In this document: in pieces, positions 50,934 to 62,417 of the stretch | How positions within the stretch are numbered: position 1 is the stretch's first letter | How the letters are laid out: each line of letters begins with the position of its first letter | Source: Paramacrobiotus metropolitanus | Lineage: Eukaryota > Tardigrada > Eutardigrada > Parachela > Macrobiotidae | Assembly (NCBI RefSeq): GCF_019649055.1 | Contig: NW_026570222.1 | Coordinates: forward strand, 1,302,001 to 1,366,000 | DNA: 64,000 nt | Reading direction: 5' to 3' | Made by a program: the position numbers and the translations under genes | The notes under the pieces: model-generated | What the model was told of the DNA's origin: nothing | Seen by the model: only the letters and a program-made list of their open reading frames with translations | Database searches by the model: none

Positions 50934-53900
50934 ATGGAACTGCATCAGGTACGAACGGGATTGGGTTTTTCCTTTTGATGGCAATTTATGATTATGTTTC
51001 CCGTTTTGTTGCATAAAGTCACTAGCACGTAATTTTATTGGATGAGGGTATAATTGCATATTGTGGATTTCGGCTGAGTTTGTGTTTTCGTAGTGTTTGT
51101 TAGGTTTCTGCAAACAGCAAACACGGCAGACAGTTTGTGAAGTTTCTGTGTCACCCTCAAGTTGTAATAATGCTTACTATTAAGATATTTGTATAATAGT
51201 ACGAGTACTGTACGATAATACCTACAAATAACATACAAGCCGTAATGCTGCTTTAATGGGTTTCAGTCTTGTAACTGCTGTACAAATGAGTAATATTTGA
51301 TTTTTTTCAGGCCTGCATTTTTTATCAACCGGAGAAGAGCGAGGAAAAGACGTCAAAGAGTAGTAGGCCGAAGGCCGGTACCCCAAAAAAGAGGGGAAAC
51401 AACGTGGTTACTGCTAAATCAGGTATTTACACATGGATTTCGTGAATAGTTGATGTTTCCTGTAAATTATTCGAATTTAGCATTCGGTTTATTTGAGTCG
51501 CCTTGAAGATCATTTCGTATCGATTTAGGTCTACGCGGCATTGAACAGCAGTATGTACATTATTTACAGTAGCTTTCGTAGATGAGGAGCTTTTTCTTGC
51601 TTCTGCACCGAACTGCTCCAAGGACGATTTCGAAAGTCTGGAACTGCTAATCGAGCCATTTACGAAGGTACTGTTTTGTTCTCACAAAGTCACAGTCACT
51701 GAGTCACAAGCCAGTTAAATATCGGTATGTATGTATATTAATTTTCTTAAAGTATTACTAGTAAAGTATTTTTATATGGTCTTTTGTTTCACAAAGGTGA
51801 GCAATGAGGAGGAGCAAGATACGGAAGTGCGCAGACTTGCCGAACAAGTTATCGAATGCGCCAATGGGATGATGAGTCGAAAGGAGATAAAAACGGCAAA
51901 TCTGCCACAGATTGCGGATTTCAAGGCCGAAGTTCCTTTACTGAAAGTTGCTCTTGGTAGGGAAAATCACTCTGTGTTGATCACCAGAATCCATGCTGCT
52001 CTTTCGTGTAACTCACACCTTTACTACAGTCATATTAAACGCAAGTTGCCAACTAACTAATTTTATGAGACCATTCCATTGGTTTTTACGTTTTGTAGAG
52101 GATGATGCTGCAGTCGATGCTTTCGTCGGGGCTCTTCATGATCACGAAAGTTCCTTGCTCGTCCATTCATTTGACGGATCCGCCATTTCGAATATGAATG
52201 ACATTGATGTGATGATGGTATGTGCCGCCCAAAAGATTAACAAAAAGTGCAAATGGGCACAAAATAATGCAGGGCCAGTCTTGATGGCACTGACATTTAC
52301 TGAACTGTGTAATTGAATCATAATAGCGTGGTTTCTACGTGTGGGTTATTTTAGGGCACGGAATTGACATCCAGCGAAGAAATGGCTCAGTTCGGGCTGA
52401 TCGGCTACCTGCAGGAAGAGAAAAAATTAAGCCGGAAGGTAGCTCATCTAATTCAGCACATAGACGGCCTGTGACTTACAAACATATACAGTAACGCGCG
52501 CTGTGTTTTTGTAGAAATCGGACAAAGCAAACGCAGAGCCCGTAATTGATCTTTATTTTGTTTTTACCCACGGTGAACTCGTAAAGCGGGAACTTCTCTT
52601 GAAATTCGCCACTGTCATTCAAAGCAGCGGATACGACGCGGCTGTGGTTTTGCTTTTTCGAGGACGCGCTTCCGCAATGGAAAACCGGTTTTCCAATTCG
52701 TCGACGGTTGTTTGCGAACAATACATTACCCCGGAGAAGTCTGTTGTAGCAGAAGATCTTTTGTTTGATGTAAGTGATTGGGTAAAACGTTGGAATAACG
52801 GCTGCGGCGCATAGCCTGTCGATTCGCTTCGTTCTTGTGAATTCCATTCGAAAAAGTTTGTGTGTTTAGATCATCGAGAGCAAAAAACTGCCATTCATGT
52901 TTGGACCAAAAGTTGTTTCGTTTCTAATGGACTGCGTTATGGGGCATTATGAGTCGCCGCGGTTGCTGAAAAATGCTTTAAAGGTAATGCGGCGGCAAAC
53001 TTGCATTATATTTACGTACTGATTTTACATCAGTTAGTCATTTTCTCTGCCGGCGGTAGAATCAATTGAATAGCAAGAATGGAAATTAGCCCAAAATTAA
53101 GTAATTGCCAAGCGAAATTTTGCAGGCTTGTGTACTGATTTATTACACAAAAGAGCTTTACAAAGATACGAAGTTTGTCCCGCTGGATCGAATTAGCAAC
53201 ACTTCTGATTTTCGTGAACATTTGGATTCGTGTCGGTCTTCTCCTTCGTTTCGCAGGTGGAGATTTCAAGAACAGTTTGAGAAAATGGTCACTTTTCTTA
53301 TTTCTAATATAATTTTCAGGTACCTGAAAAGCCGCGAAGGTTCGGAGAGGGTGGAGTTGTTGTTAAATGACGAGGTTATGGTGGAATTAATTAAAAAATC
53401 TTTACTCGAATACCGGTCGCTGTACGATATTGCGCTGCTAACTACAACCATCGTGTCGAAAATTTTGTCGGTTATTTGTAAATTACCGTGGTGGAAATGC
53501 TATTCCCAGATCCTGTCTAAAACTACATGGAACGATTGTCCAGATCTACACGAACATGGGTCGGTGAAACGTGGTACTGCTGATCTTTAGTTACGAGTAG
53601 TTATGTTATATCGCTGATCTTATTTTTCGCGGTTTTGTTTAGCTTCGTGGCATTAGTTACGACTTTCCACGAGTTAAATGATGCGTAAAAATGTTTTTGA
53701 CTGTGATATATTGATAATATAACAGCTATTGATGAAGGATTATTTGATTGCAGGCTAAATCCAATTAAGATAACAGAAACCTTGAAAAAATGCATCGCTG
53801 TTCTCAAAGAAAAAAAGAATAAGAATATTTCTTCCGCCTCTGCGATGGAAAAGTCAGTACAGAAATATATTGACTCGGGAATAAATGGTATGTTGCAGTG

Positions 53901-54789
53901 TGATCCAAAAGGGTGCAATAAGAAATCAAAACTTTTAAGCGTGTTTTATTGCAGAGCCGGAAGAAACGCTGCTGAATTTTAGGAAACAGCCGAAACAGCG
54001 GTCACTTCTAATATCTTTGTTGGATGATTTGAGCCGGTAAGGCGTACCGACAAATAACGACAAATGCACACATGACCAATTGGCTGTTGATTTCCAAACC
54101 GGTGCCATTTTGGGAGTTAGATTTCAAATAAATTTCAAGGTTTTGTTGAAGCTAGCGTTTGTGGTTTGTGATAAACGAATTCCTCTTCTCATTCGATTAG
54201 GTACGTGAAACCACTGGACCATCTACTGTTTGGGGAAATTTTGATTTTTGATGACGTGCAGAGTGTGAGCGACGTACTGCTACCGGATATCAAAGCTATT
54301 TGCAGCGGTGTTTTGGGAGATTGTAATTCCTTACTTTCCGTAAGTATCTCCGAAATCTGTCTGAAATGCGCATTGTGCGCTAAACGGTATTTAGAATAAT
54401 TAATACTTAGCAGTAATAAAAAATATGGCCGATTATTTATCACATTGTTAAAGCTTTGCGTAAAACGGTTACAGAGTAGATGTTTTCGAGCCTGACCTTG
54501 GACAACCTTTCTTGTTTTTTAGAAGAGTAAAGGAGAAAGCGGAACTGTGCCGGATCTTTGCCTTGTGTACAAAACGTTGAAGTCTAACAGGCGCGCTTTG
54601 GATCTTTCTAAGTCTTGCGCCGGGTTTTCTAGTCAGTTACGGGAATATTTGGAAAAGAAGGATGTGGAGCACAGTTCTCTTGATTCCCAAGTTCACGCGC
54701 GCTTCACATCGTGTTTACCGGCACTCCAGAATTTGGGAATTCTGGCGATGACGCAAATGGGCAGAAAACGGACTTACAGCATTGTTTAA
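50934..54789 (+). CDS. ORC3: origin recognition complex subunit 3
   Basis: Fourteen exons: 50934-50948, 51311-51422, 51570-51667, 51797-51956, 52099-52217, 52355-52438, 52515-52769, 52870-52983, 53126-53256, 53320-53559, 53754-53887, 53955-54036, 54201-54339, 54523-54789; 1950 nt, 649 residues (human 711). The start MELHQACIFYQPEKS parallels human MSKGCFVFKP. Diagnostic stretches are AAVVLLFRGRASAMENRF, FGPKVVSFLMDCVMGHYES, the motif SPSFRRYLKSREG (human LPSFRRYVEK), and the C-terminal PDLCLVYKTL and VHARFTSCLPALQNLGIL, matching the winged-helix end of ORC3. ORC3 is a catalytically inactive AAA-like subunit that loads MCM2-7 with ORC1, 2, 4 and 5. Family divergence is high, as usual for ORC3. 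The exon 10 donor (GTCGGT) is weak, chosen by phase. Confidence 0.9.
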
Positions 54790-56663
54790 AGTCTGTGATG
54801 GTCTGATGGTTTGATTTCGCGCCATCACGATAAGTGTTTACGACGTCCTTGTCATCATTGTCATTAAATTGCATACATGTCGCACCTGTTGATGTGCGTA
54901 TCTTTGCTGGTGGCCATTCATGGGATCAGGCCGATCAGCTATATGTGACTGTTTTCTTCACACACTCTATGCTCAGTGATGAATTAAGCCTCTTAACATG
55001 GTAATTGATCCTTTGCGCTTTTGTGCCATGTAATGGCTTTCGGTGTTGGTACTTTGTTAATTAACTTCGTTCAAAGGCATGCCGACCGCAAAATATCTGT
55101 GACAAACCGAACGGATTATCTTGTACCATCGGAAGCTGTGACAAAATTAGTGCAGAAGATCCAAAACTCCAATAAATTAATAAATTACACCTAGGCGCCG
55201 ATTAATATACAGATACGTTAAGAAATTTAAAAAGGAACAGAAGCGAGGACGTACGGCTACTTGTTTATTGTGATTAAATAAAAAACGTATGCAAAATTAA
55301 CGCGCGCATTTAGAACCCTAAGGATGTGGGGTGCTAATAACTTTTTTTACACGCAATTTTTAAAACAAACTTGCTAAAACTGAAATGTGTGCCCTAAGAA
55401 AAAGGGCTCACAACTTCACACTAATTGCTCGTTATGTGTTTAAATGGCAGTTGCTATCATGCGATAGATGTTTTCACGCTGATTGGCAACACGGATTAAG
55501 TTAGATTCAAAATTGTTCTATTAATTAGTACTAGACGTACTGTAATAAGAGTATAGTATGTAGAAAGAATGCCAAGACCGGTAATGAGATAGTTTAGAAG
55601 TATAACTATAACATGTAATACTTCATAACAATTAAAGATATTTTAACGTTAAGGCTGATAATTGCGTAATATTATTTGGAATAATTATGATAGATGTGTG
55701 GCAAAAACACTACTTCTACTAGTGACACAGCACTGACCGATGAATACTGCCGCTGCTTTAAAGGTCTGTGAGGCAAAACAAAAGGTACCGCTGTGTGCTC
55801 AGACAGGGAAACCAAAACATTCTTGATCTGTTTGTCCAGCTCATAGATTGCAGGAATGCTGCAGGTTCCCCTTCAACGGCGCTTTAATTAGCAAGCGGCC
55901 AATCAGTAATTTATTGTTCAGGGGACTTGTGATTAAATACCGTTCTCGGAAAGGGACGATCAAAAGCACGCTGCCCAGTGCCCACTGCCGTCTTTCATGC
56001 ATGCAAGCAATTCACTCTTGCTACGAGAACAGAGGAAAGCGAATTTAATCGGTCTCGTAGCGAGCCAAAAAGAGTATTTAATATCTCTGCGTTTATCTTC
56101 AAGTCAAATTTAGTTCAGTAAACCGTTTATTAGCAGGATCAATTTTAGCGAAATCTCTAACAAAGTAAAATCTCTTCCAAGGTAAAATCTCGTACAAGAT
56201 TTTTGTGCTCGGATCAACCAACCTGTGCCGGAACATCGTGCCGGAATCTATATTATTTATGGTGTCTTCTTGCTTGTGGTATCGCGGTATCAATATTGAT
56301 TTAAAAAGGTAAGTACACACATTTTTAATTTGTTCAAAAAGTGACTGAAAGCGTCTGACTAGATTCTTACACACCAATTGTTTTAACCGTATGCGACCGC
56401 AGTACAGAGCAAGTGCTGTAATATCGTCCCTGACTCCATATACCTGCCGGCCGGCCCGGTGTGTCCACCGAAATTAATAAAATTATACGCGTTGCGGAGT
56501 ATTTACGAACCCGGTCTGTTGGTCATCAGTACGTGTTCTTATGTGCACGAGTGCAAAACTCTGCATCCTTTTTTGAATTCTAGTTTTCATACGAGTAGAA
56601 CCATAGAGCGACCGAACTCCATGAAATTTATCAATATTCAGTTCTGCTGGTTGCATTGTAGCA
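54790..56663. other. intergenic between ORC3 and the homeobox gene
   Basis: AATAAA occurs at 55171 and 55179, about 380 bp past the ORC3 stop, a plausible polyadenylation site. Frames at 55848-56048 and 56099-56377 have no recognisable content. The right part should contain the homeobox promoter and 5' leader. Confidence 0.5.
55171..55184 (+). promoter_or_regulatory. candidate polyadenylation signals for ORC3
   Basis: Two AATAAA hexamers eight bases apart, about 380 bp downstream of the ORC3 stop codon. Confidence 0.35.
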
Positions 56664-57547
56664 GTGACCGCCATGACTTCGCGATACAGTACCGAACATA
56701 CCGCTGCGCAACGAGGTGAGCTCCCATGGACGCCGGAAATGCTTGTACCGCCACTCCAGCATCCGAATTCCAACTGGTTCCCTTTTCCGGGATACGTGCA
56801 TATGTTTGCCAAGTCCGCTCTGTACGATCCGGTCCAACTGGCGCAATATGGCTACAACCCATACAGCAACTTCGTCGTGCCGCAAGGTCATCCTTTTGCT
56901 ATGCCACCGTTTGATTCGGTCGGTTTCCAAACTGAAAATGTGGAGAAAGCACACCACGACACAACTGCCAGCCAGCCGGGCGACGTTTACGCTAATTTCC
57001 GGGAAAGGGATGTCGATGGCAACTGCGAATACCAGGAGAAAGGTCATGGAGACGCTGACGTCGACCGCTCGCATCATATCGATATCTGGAGCGATTATAG
57101 CCGCCATCTCACTGACCGGAACACCATTTCCGCGGCAAACACAGTGTCCAGCAGCAAAATTGTGTTTTCAACGGGAATGCCAAAGCCGCCGGGGACATCG
57201 TTGACCGAAAAGCACCTACGCGGTCAACGCGTCAGCACAAAGTCAAACGCAGCCGAACAACGTTCAATGACGATCAGCTGCGAGTTCTGGAGGAGCATTT
57301 CAAGGGTGAACAGTACATTAATGCCACACAGCGGTTGGAGTTGGCCCAGTTTCTGGGATTATCGGAGGCGCAGATTAAGATCTGGTGGCAGAATCGCCGC
57401 ATTAAGCACCGTAAAGCACACGCGAAGAGTGCCACACGAAGGGAGGCGGATGTGCAGTCTGACGTTGTCCGCGACACCGAAGACCACCGTGAACCGGGTT
57501 ATTTGCCAATGCCCAATTGCTCTTACCCGTATCTGCACAATTATTAA
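56664..57547 (+). CDS. ANTP-like homeobox protein, reading frame broken before the homeodomain
   Basis: The homeodomain lies in the frame ending at 57547, at about 57239-57418: KRSRTTFNDDQLRVLEEHF, then LGLSEAQIKIWWQNRRIKHR. Homeodomain landmarks are Arg5, Phe8, Leu16, Phe20, Trp48, Gln50 and Asn51. Position 49, Phe in nearly all homeodomains, is Trp. The likely N-terminal half (from 56664: WTPEMLVPPLQHPNSNWFPF, NPYSNFVVPQGHPFAMPPF) is in another frame, which stays open past the homeodomain. The homeodomain frame is open only from about 57112, after a TGA. No consensus intron with the needed length joins them, so this may be a frameshift, a sequencing error, a non-consensus intron or a decaying gene. 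The helix 3 core resembles engrailed/NK/Hox-type genes, but I cannot name the family. The tail ends PNCSYPYLHNY. Confidence 0.6.
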
Positions 57548-57578
57548 CGTTTTTTGTACGAATGCACTTCTAAACTAA

Positions 57579-58581
57579 ATTCGAAAGGAACCTGAACAGT
57601 GATTTTACGTAGAAGTACTCATATACTCATTTACGTAGAAGCACTCACTTACTTGATGCATGCCTGCGAGTTATTGTTAATTTTTGTACTAGTACTTACT
57701 TCTATCGTTATTTTCTTATTATCGCAAATGACGAAGAGGAACTTAGTTGCATTCATTTTATCGAAGTTTGTTCTTTAATTTTCATTGCGCTTACTGTGAT
57801 TTTTTTTATATGTTTAAAATATATAAAGTATGCGATTGAATTCACCAGTTGTTTTTTGTTGCGAAATGCACGGTTCATAAACAACAGCAACCATTGACCG
57901 GTTTTAGACTTTCAGTAGAAGCAAGGTGAACAGGGTATATATCGTGGTAGAAGTGCCGTGTTCTGTTGTAAGTACAATAATAGAGGACAGTAACAATGGA
58001 AGTAGTACCTGTAGTTACTCCTGCAACATCAACAGGTACTTGTTAGGCTTCTTATCTGAAAGATGGCATGTGCATCGAAATCATGGCAAAAATCGAGCTT
58101 TGACACTGAATTCGGTAGCCGAGGGTAGCTTTCCAGTCTCTCCACAGGATAACGCTACTCCACGACCTAATCGGACCTACGTGTACGTTAGACAGTTCAC
58201 GTTTAAGTTTTCAACCATCGCGCTCGTGTTCGTACATACTGTAATTTATTATCGTTCGCTTATGATTACAAAATTCGAGGCGCTCTTAGTGTCCGATACC
58301 GCAGTTTATTGATTGGTTGCTTCCCTGTAGCGATGTGGAAATGGGATAAAAACTAAGAAATTCCGACCCAGTTAAAATGAAAGTGCATTTGAAAGTGCTG
58401 GAACTCTAAACCTCTAGTAATTACCAAAACAACAGGACAGTCCGCGCTGAGTCATTTTATCAACTGGAAAAAAGGTTTGCGAAAACCAGCGTTGGCAACA
58501 TTATGCCGCTGGACAAGACTTTATCCTTCCGGAAGGCGACAGAGCAGTCCCCATTTCAATGTGATTATGTGTGCATGTCTG
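57579..58581. other. intergenic between the homeobox gene and SYAP1
   Basis: Convergent 3' ends. The plus frame 57926-58312 starts with a non-ATG codon, has no known domain and no splice context, so it is left out. Confidence 0.5.
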
Positions 58582-60556
58582 TCAAACAGTCCTTTGATCA
58601 TCGACGGTATTGCTCAGGGCCTGATCCAATTCTGTATCAGCTATGTCCGTTTCGCCACCAACAACCTCATAACTATCTAAGGTCTGCTGCAATTCCTGCT
58701 CCCACCCTTCTTCGGCTGCTTTGCCTGTTTCTGCAAGGTTTCCCATATTGAAGAGTTATTCATTTAAAAATGCATCACGAGTAAGAATAAAACAGCTTAT
58801 AAGGTAAATTTGTACCCGAAGTAGCTGATTTGCCCGGCTTGTCAGCTGACGGAGGGCAAGACGGCACAACCACGTGCTCGGCAGTATGCGTGTCGGAATC
58901 GCCCACTACAGAGCCGTCCATAAGATCCAGATTCGATGCAACTGAGATGTCGTCTAAAATGCAAACAAATGACAAGCTGAAAACACTCCATGAATATCAT
59001 CACATAGAACTCAACACATTCCGGTAGAAATTAACAAACAATAACTCTATAAAGCCTTATTATTAACGATAAGTTGCAATGGTAAATGTTTAACTAAAAG
59101 AATGTGGTCAACCGAAATTCAGTTGAACAGGCAACAGGTACCAGAATAAATTTTATACGAAGCTTAAACACGACAAAAAACGAGCAAAACAGTAAAGAGG
59201 GATAACCAGTAAAAATTAACCAGACAGGTGTGCTTTCACTCACCTCTGTCAATATCCCCTCTTGGAGTGTTTGTGCCTAATTATAAACAGAAATATATCA
59301 TAAAGAAAACATTAGAATAAGAACACGAAATCTTGGTAGCTTGCCTTCCATGTCAGAGGTATCTACGGTCAACATGGATGATTGTTTTATCAATGAGATA
59401 CGATAGTAGTAATTTCTCCAAAAGTCGTGCTCGCTGACGCTGCAAAAATGTAAGCTTATTACTGGATAATAAAACTTCAAAAATCATTAAAAAAAATTCA
59501 AAGTAACAAGATACAATAAGTTGGATAAATAAGCATACAAAGTTACAATTCGTAGCCTTTATAAGAAATAAAAATCGCATTCAACTGTACGTTAATAATT
59601 TAACTACTCACACTTTTGGCACCAATTCAAAACGTTTTTTGTTAAGCTCCGGATCGTCTTGCAGAAGAATAACAGCAATGGGCATTGCGCTCTCGAGATC
59701 AAATTCAAAATTGGCACCCGATGGAGGATCGCGTGTAAAATTTCTTCTATCCTGCGAACACGAAGTCAACACTCGTTGAGATGCGGTATCCGTTTTAAAG
59801 CAAGCACTCTAACAACATCAACATACTGCCGACAGCGCCAAAACTTGTTTCTTCACTTCCTCCTCGTTGTTGCAGCCGCTCCAAGGGGCCACGCCTGGAC
59901 CCTTATCACGCGCCATTCGTTCCTGAATGAACTCGTTCTGCATTCTGTTGAAGCCTCCAATGATCGTCTAAGGGTTCACGCAAACACGGGACAATTGACG
60001 CTAAGATTCGACATGGGTAGAACACCACGAATTTACTTTGTCTTCAAGAGTTTTTTGCACAGCTTTTGATGCCTCCTTTGCCTGTTCAAGAACGCTCTGG
60101 CTTGCAGTGGTGATCCCTGCAGCCAAATTGGAGAATACCCCTGCAAATTACATATTTAGTGACAAACCACTACCAATGCAAAACAAAAACAACAAATCGA
60201 CAATTTATTTTTAGAACCTTTTAAAATTCAATTCAGCCCCAAAAGTCAAAGCCAATACAGAATACTGAACCACGAATCGCACTTACCAAAAAGCCCAGCA
60301 GTTTTCTGTACCTTCAACGGTTTCTCTACAAATAATGAAATCCAGAATTAACAGCGTATGAAACGATAAAACTACGGTCCACTGATTCCACTATAATACC
60401 AGCGGAATTTCCCTCTGCACCTGGATGACTTTCCACGTTTTCTGGCAGATGTTGGGCTTCCTCGCTTTCTTCAGTACGCTTCCTTGTTGAATCAGAAGCG
60501 GTATCTGTCTGCAACAACGGACTAACTTCCATATCAAAATTTCTAACACGTTCCAC
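58582..60556 (-). CDS. SYAP1: synapse-associated protein 1 (BSD domain)
   Basis: Nine minus-strand exons: 60556-60376, 60325-60287, 60140-60037, 59967-59827, 59751-59612, 59439-59327, 59276-59244, 58953-58816, 58730-58582; 1038 nt, 345 residues (human 352). After a Ser/Glu-rich N-terminus comes an amphipathic segment (FSNLAAGITTASQSVLEQAK), TIIGGFNRMQNEF, and APWSGCNNEEEVKKQVLALS. The BSD domain follows, with the diagnostic HDFWRNYYYRISLIKQS, and the tail contains WEQELQQTLDSYEVV, matching human WEKELQQELQEYEVV. SYAP1/BSTA is reported to promote mTORC2-dependent Akt1 phosphorylation in mammals and is perinuclear or synaptic; function here is by family only. Donors GTAGTT (exon 1) and GTGTTC (exon 6) are weak but keep phase. 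Confidence 0.93.
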
Positions 60557-61327
60557 CGGAAAATTTTTACGGTAAACAAGATTAAACTGAACGAATTCAC
60601 GTGGATGTTAACTGGTTAACAATAAATGCATTCCCAAACAAAATGATGCAAATTTTAAACACCTTTTAAAAGGAGCACTGCGCATATGCTGAAAATGCGA
60701 TGAGCCGAACCAACCGAACCTACACGAAAATACTTACAGCTTTATGGGCGGAGACATTCTTAACTGCAAATCGTGGGCCGCAGTTGCTGTAGTACTGTAC
60801 AGTAAAGTGGCACAGTAGTAGACAGACTCACAAGAAATGCCTTGTGGGGCTGCCGAAGAACAGCCACATTTTTTTCAAAATCAGGAACATCATCTTCGGA
60901 AGCTGGTACTCTGGAAAGCTGCAGTATTTTTTCCTGGAATACGGAATTGTGACATCTGCTATTTACATTTTATATAATTTGAAAGTTTTTCATTACGACC
61001 CAATAACAGGTAAACCAGTGCTACTTAAAGTACGTGTGCCGTCGCTGCCGTTTGCGGTTGTTCCTTTTTTAAGTTTTCCTTTTTTTCAGTCGCAGACTAT
61101 CAGTGTTACAGGTTACTTAATTGTTATGTTTCACCTTTTGCTGTTTGCACTTTGCTGCGGCAATTTGATTCGCCTTCGCGCTTTGTTTCCTGGCCTAATG
61201 TGGCGCAAAGCACAACATCTTTTATAACATTCCTGCTGAAAAATAATAAGGGTTTTTGATAGAGGTATTTTCGGCCGAAATCCAGGAAATCGTGAATTGT
61301 GACAATTGTCATCCATTTTATCCAAAC
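60557..61327. other. shared upstream region of SYAP1 and DAPIT
   Basis: A 771-bp gap between divergent genes. An ATG at 60837 opens 46 codons. The other, hydrophobic frame (60844-61227) has only a GTG start. Neither could be completed into a convincing gene; part is probably DAPIT 5' leader, perhaps with a leader intron ending near 61264. Confidence 0.45.
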
Positions 61328-62088
61328 ATGGCAGGAGACCACGGAGGTGATAGTCTGAACATAACAGGATGGAAGAAATATTACAACACTACGACCATCC
61401 TTGGACGACGAAATGTAAGTGCTCGAGCGCTGCTTTTATTCATCGTCAGACGTTGTCATGTTGATGTACGACTCGTAGGAAGCTTTTGCCGTGCTAGTTT
61501 AGAATTTCTGAATTTACGACTTGTGAATCGTTGTGATCAGAATCATCAGAGATAAACTCTAACAGCGCAACACTAATAACAAGAGTTTCTTAGTTGTTGA
61601 CGTCTGACAAATTCACGGCACCAGATTTTCCAAATGTTTATTGTTTTCATCAGATTCTCTGCTTTTACGCGTACGGCCATACGAGATAGGAAATTAGGAG
61701 TGCTTGCTACCTTAACCTACCTTTAAATTGAAGTACTGTAATAGTTACAACAGAACATAAAAGTGACCGGTTTAGCCGTTCGCAGTGTTTTCGTAAAGCG
61801 CACATGACAGAAATTTCAGTCAAAATTACTTAATTTGTTAACTTACCATTATTGCTTACTGGCTTTAGTTTGCCTTCGTTTTTATAGGTTTTGTATGTAT
61901 GTATCGTGTTTATCATGTTGGTTTTGTACTTGCAGATTGCGGCATCTACCTACGGGATGCTCCTTTTAGGGTTTTTATATCTGAAATTCAGACCGAAAAA
62001 GGCTGAACCTTTGACTAAGACCACTCCGGTGCCCTCGGATACTGCACACCACGCCCAGGATAAATTTGCTACTGGGAAGAAGCACTGA
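61328..62088 (+). CDS. ATP5MK: ATP synthase membrane subunit DAPIT (subunit k)
   Basis: Two exons, 61328-61414 and 61936-62088; 240 nt, 79 residues. The core ITGWKKYYNTTTILGRRNIA, then STYGMLLLGFLYLKFRPKK, matches vertebrate DAPIT/USMG5 (FTGIKKYFNSYTLTGRMN, ATYGGIALLVLYFKLRSKK). DAPIT is a single-pass inner-membrane protein associated with the F1Fo ATP synthase dimer interface. Human DAPIT is 58 residues; here the C-terminal tail is about 20 residues longer, hydrophilic, with Thr-Pro and His-Lys content. The intron falls between the two conserved blocks and is phase 0. Confidence 0.93.
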
Positions 62089-62348
62089 TTTCGGGCCCGG
62101 CCGGTGTGATTAATAATTTTATCAGCGTGGTTGTTTTGGTTTGTCCTGCTTAACGTTATGATGTATGTTGTGTAGTATTGTTGTGCAATGGGTCAAGTGG
62201 ACTTAGAAAATTAAGCTTCAGGTTACGAACACGATTGATTACGTACTGAAGATTACCAAAATGGCTCATATCGATCGATCTTGGTTGGTTTTAAACTTTC
62301 CAGAAAGTTTATGGCCGCTAGCGATCAGAACAGCATCGTGAAACAGCA

Positions 62349-62354
62349 AATAAA
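62349..62354 (+). promoter_or_regulatory. candidate polyadenylation signal for DAPIT
   Basis: AATAAA, about 260 bp past the DAPIT stop and before the convergent MTRES1 stop at 62418. Confidence 0.4.
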
Positions 62355-62417
62355 TCAGCGTTCCCAACCCAGAAACGCAAAAATGCAATTACTGGACACA
62401 AAATCTGAATCATTATT

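Noticed and set aside
55848-56048. 66-codon plus-strand frame upstream of the homeobox gene
   Set aside because: No similarity and no splice link to the homeobox exon.
56631-57107. 158-codon minus-strand frame and a 162-codon plus frame over the homeobox gene
   Set aside because: Both overlap the homeobox coding region in other frames and show no domain; likely composition effects.
60844-61227. 127-codon hydrophobic plus-strand frame
   Set aside because: Begins with GTG, has no in-frame ATG upstream and no splice partner; the ATG at 60837 is in a different frame that closes after 46 codons.
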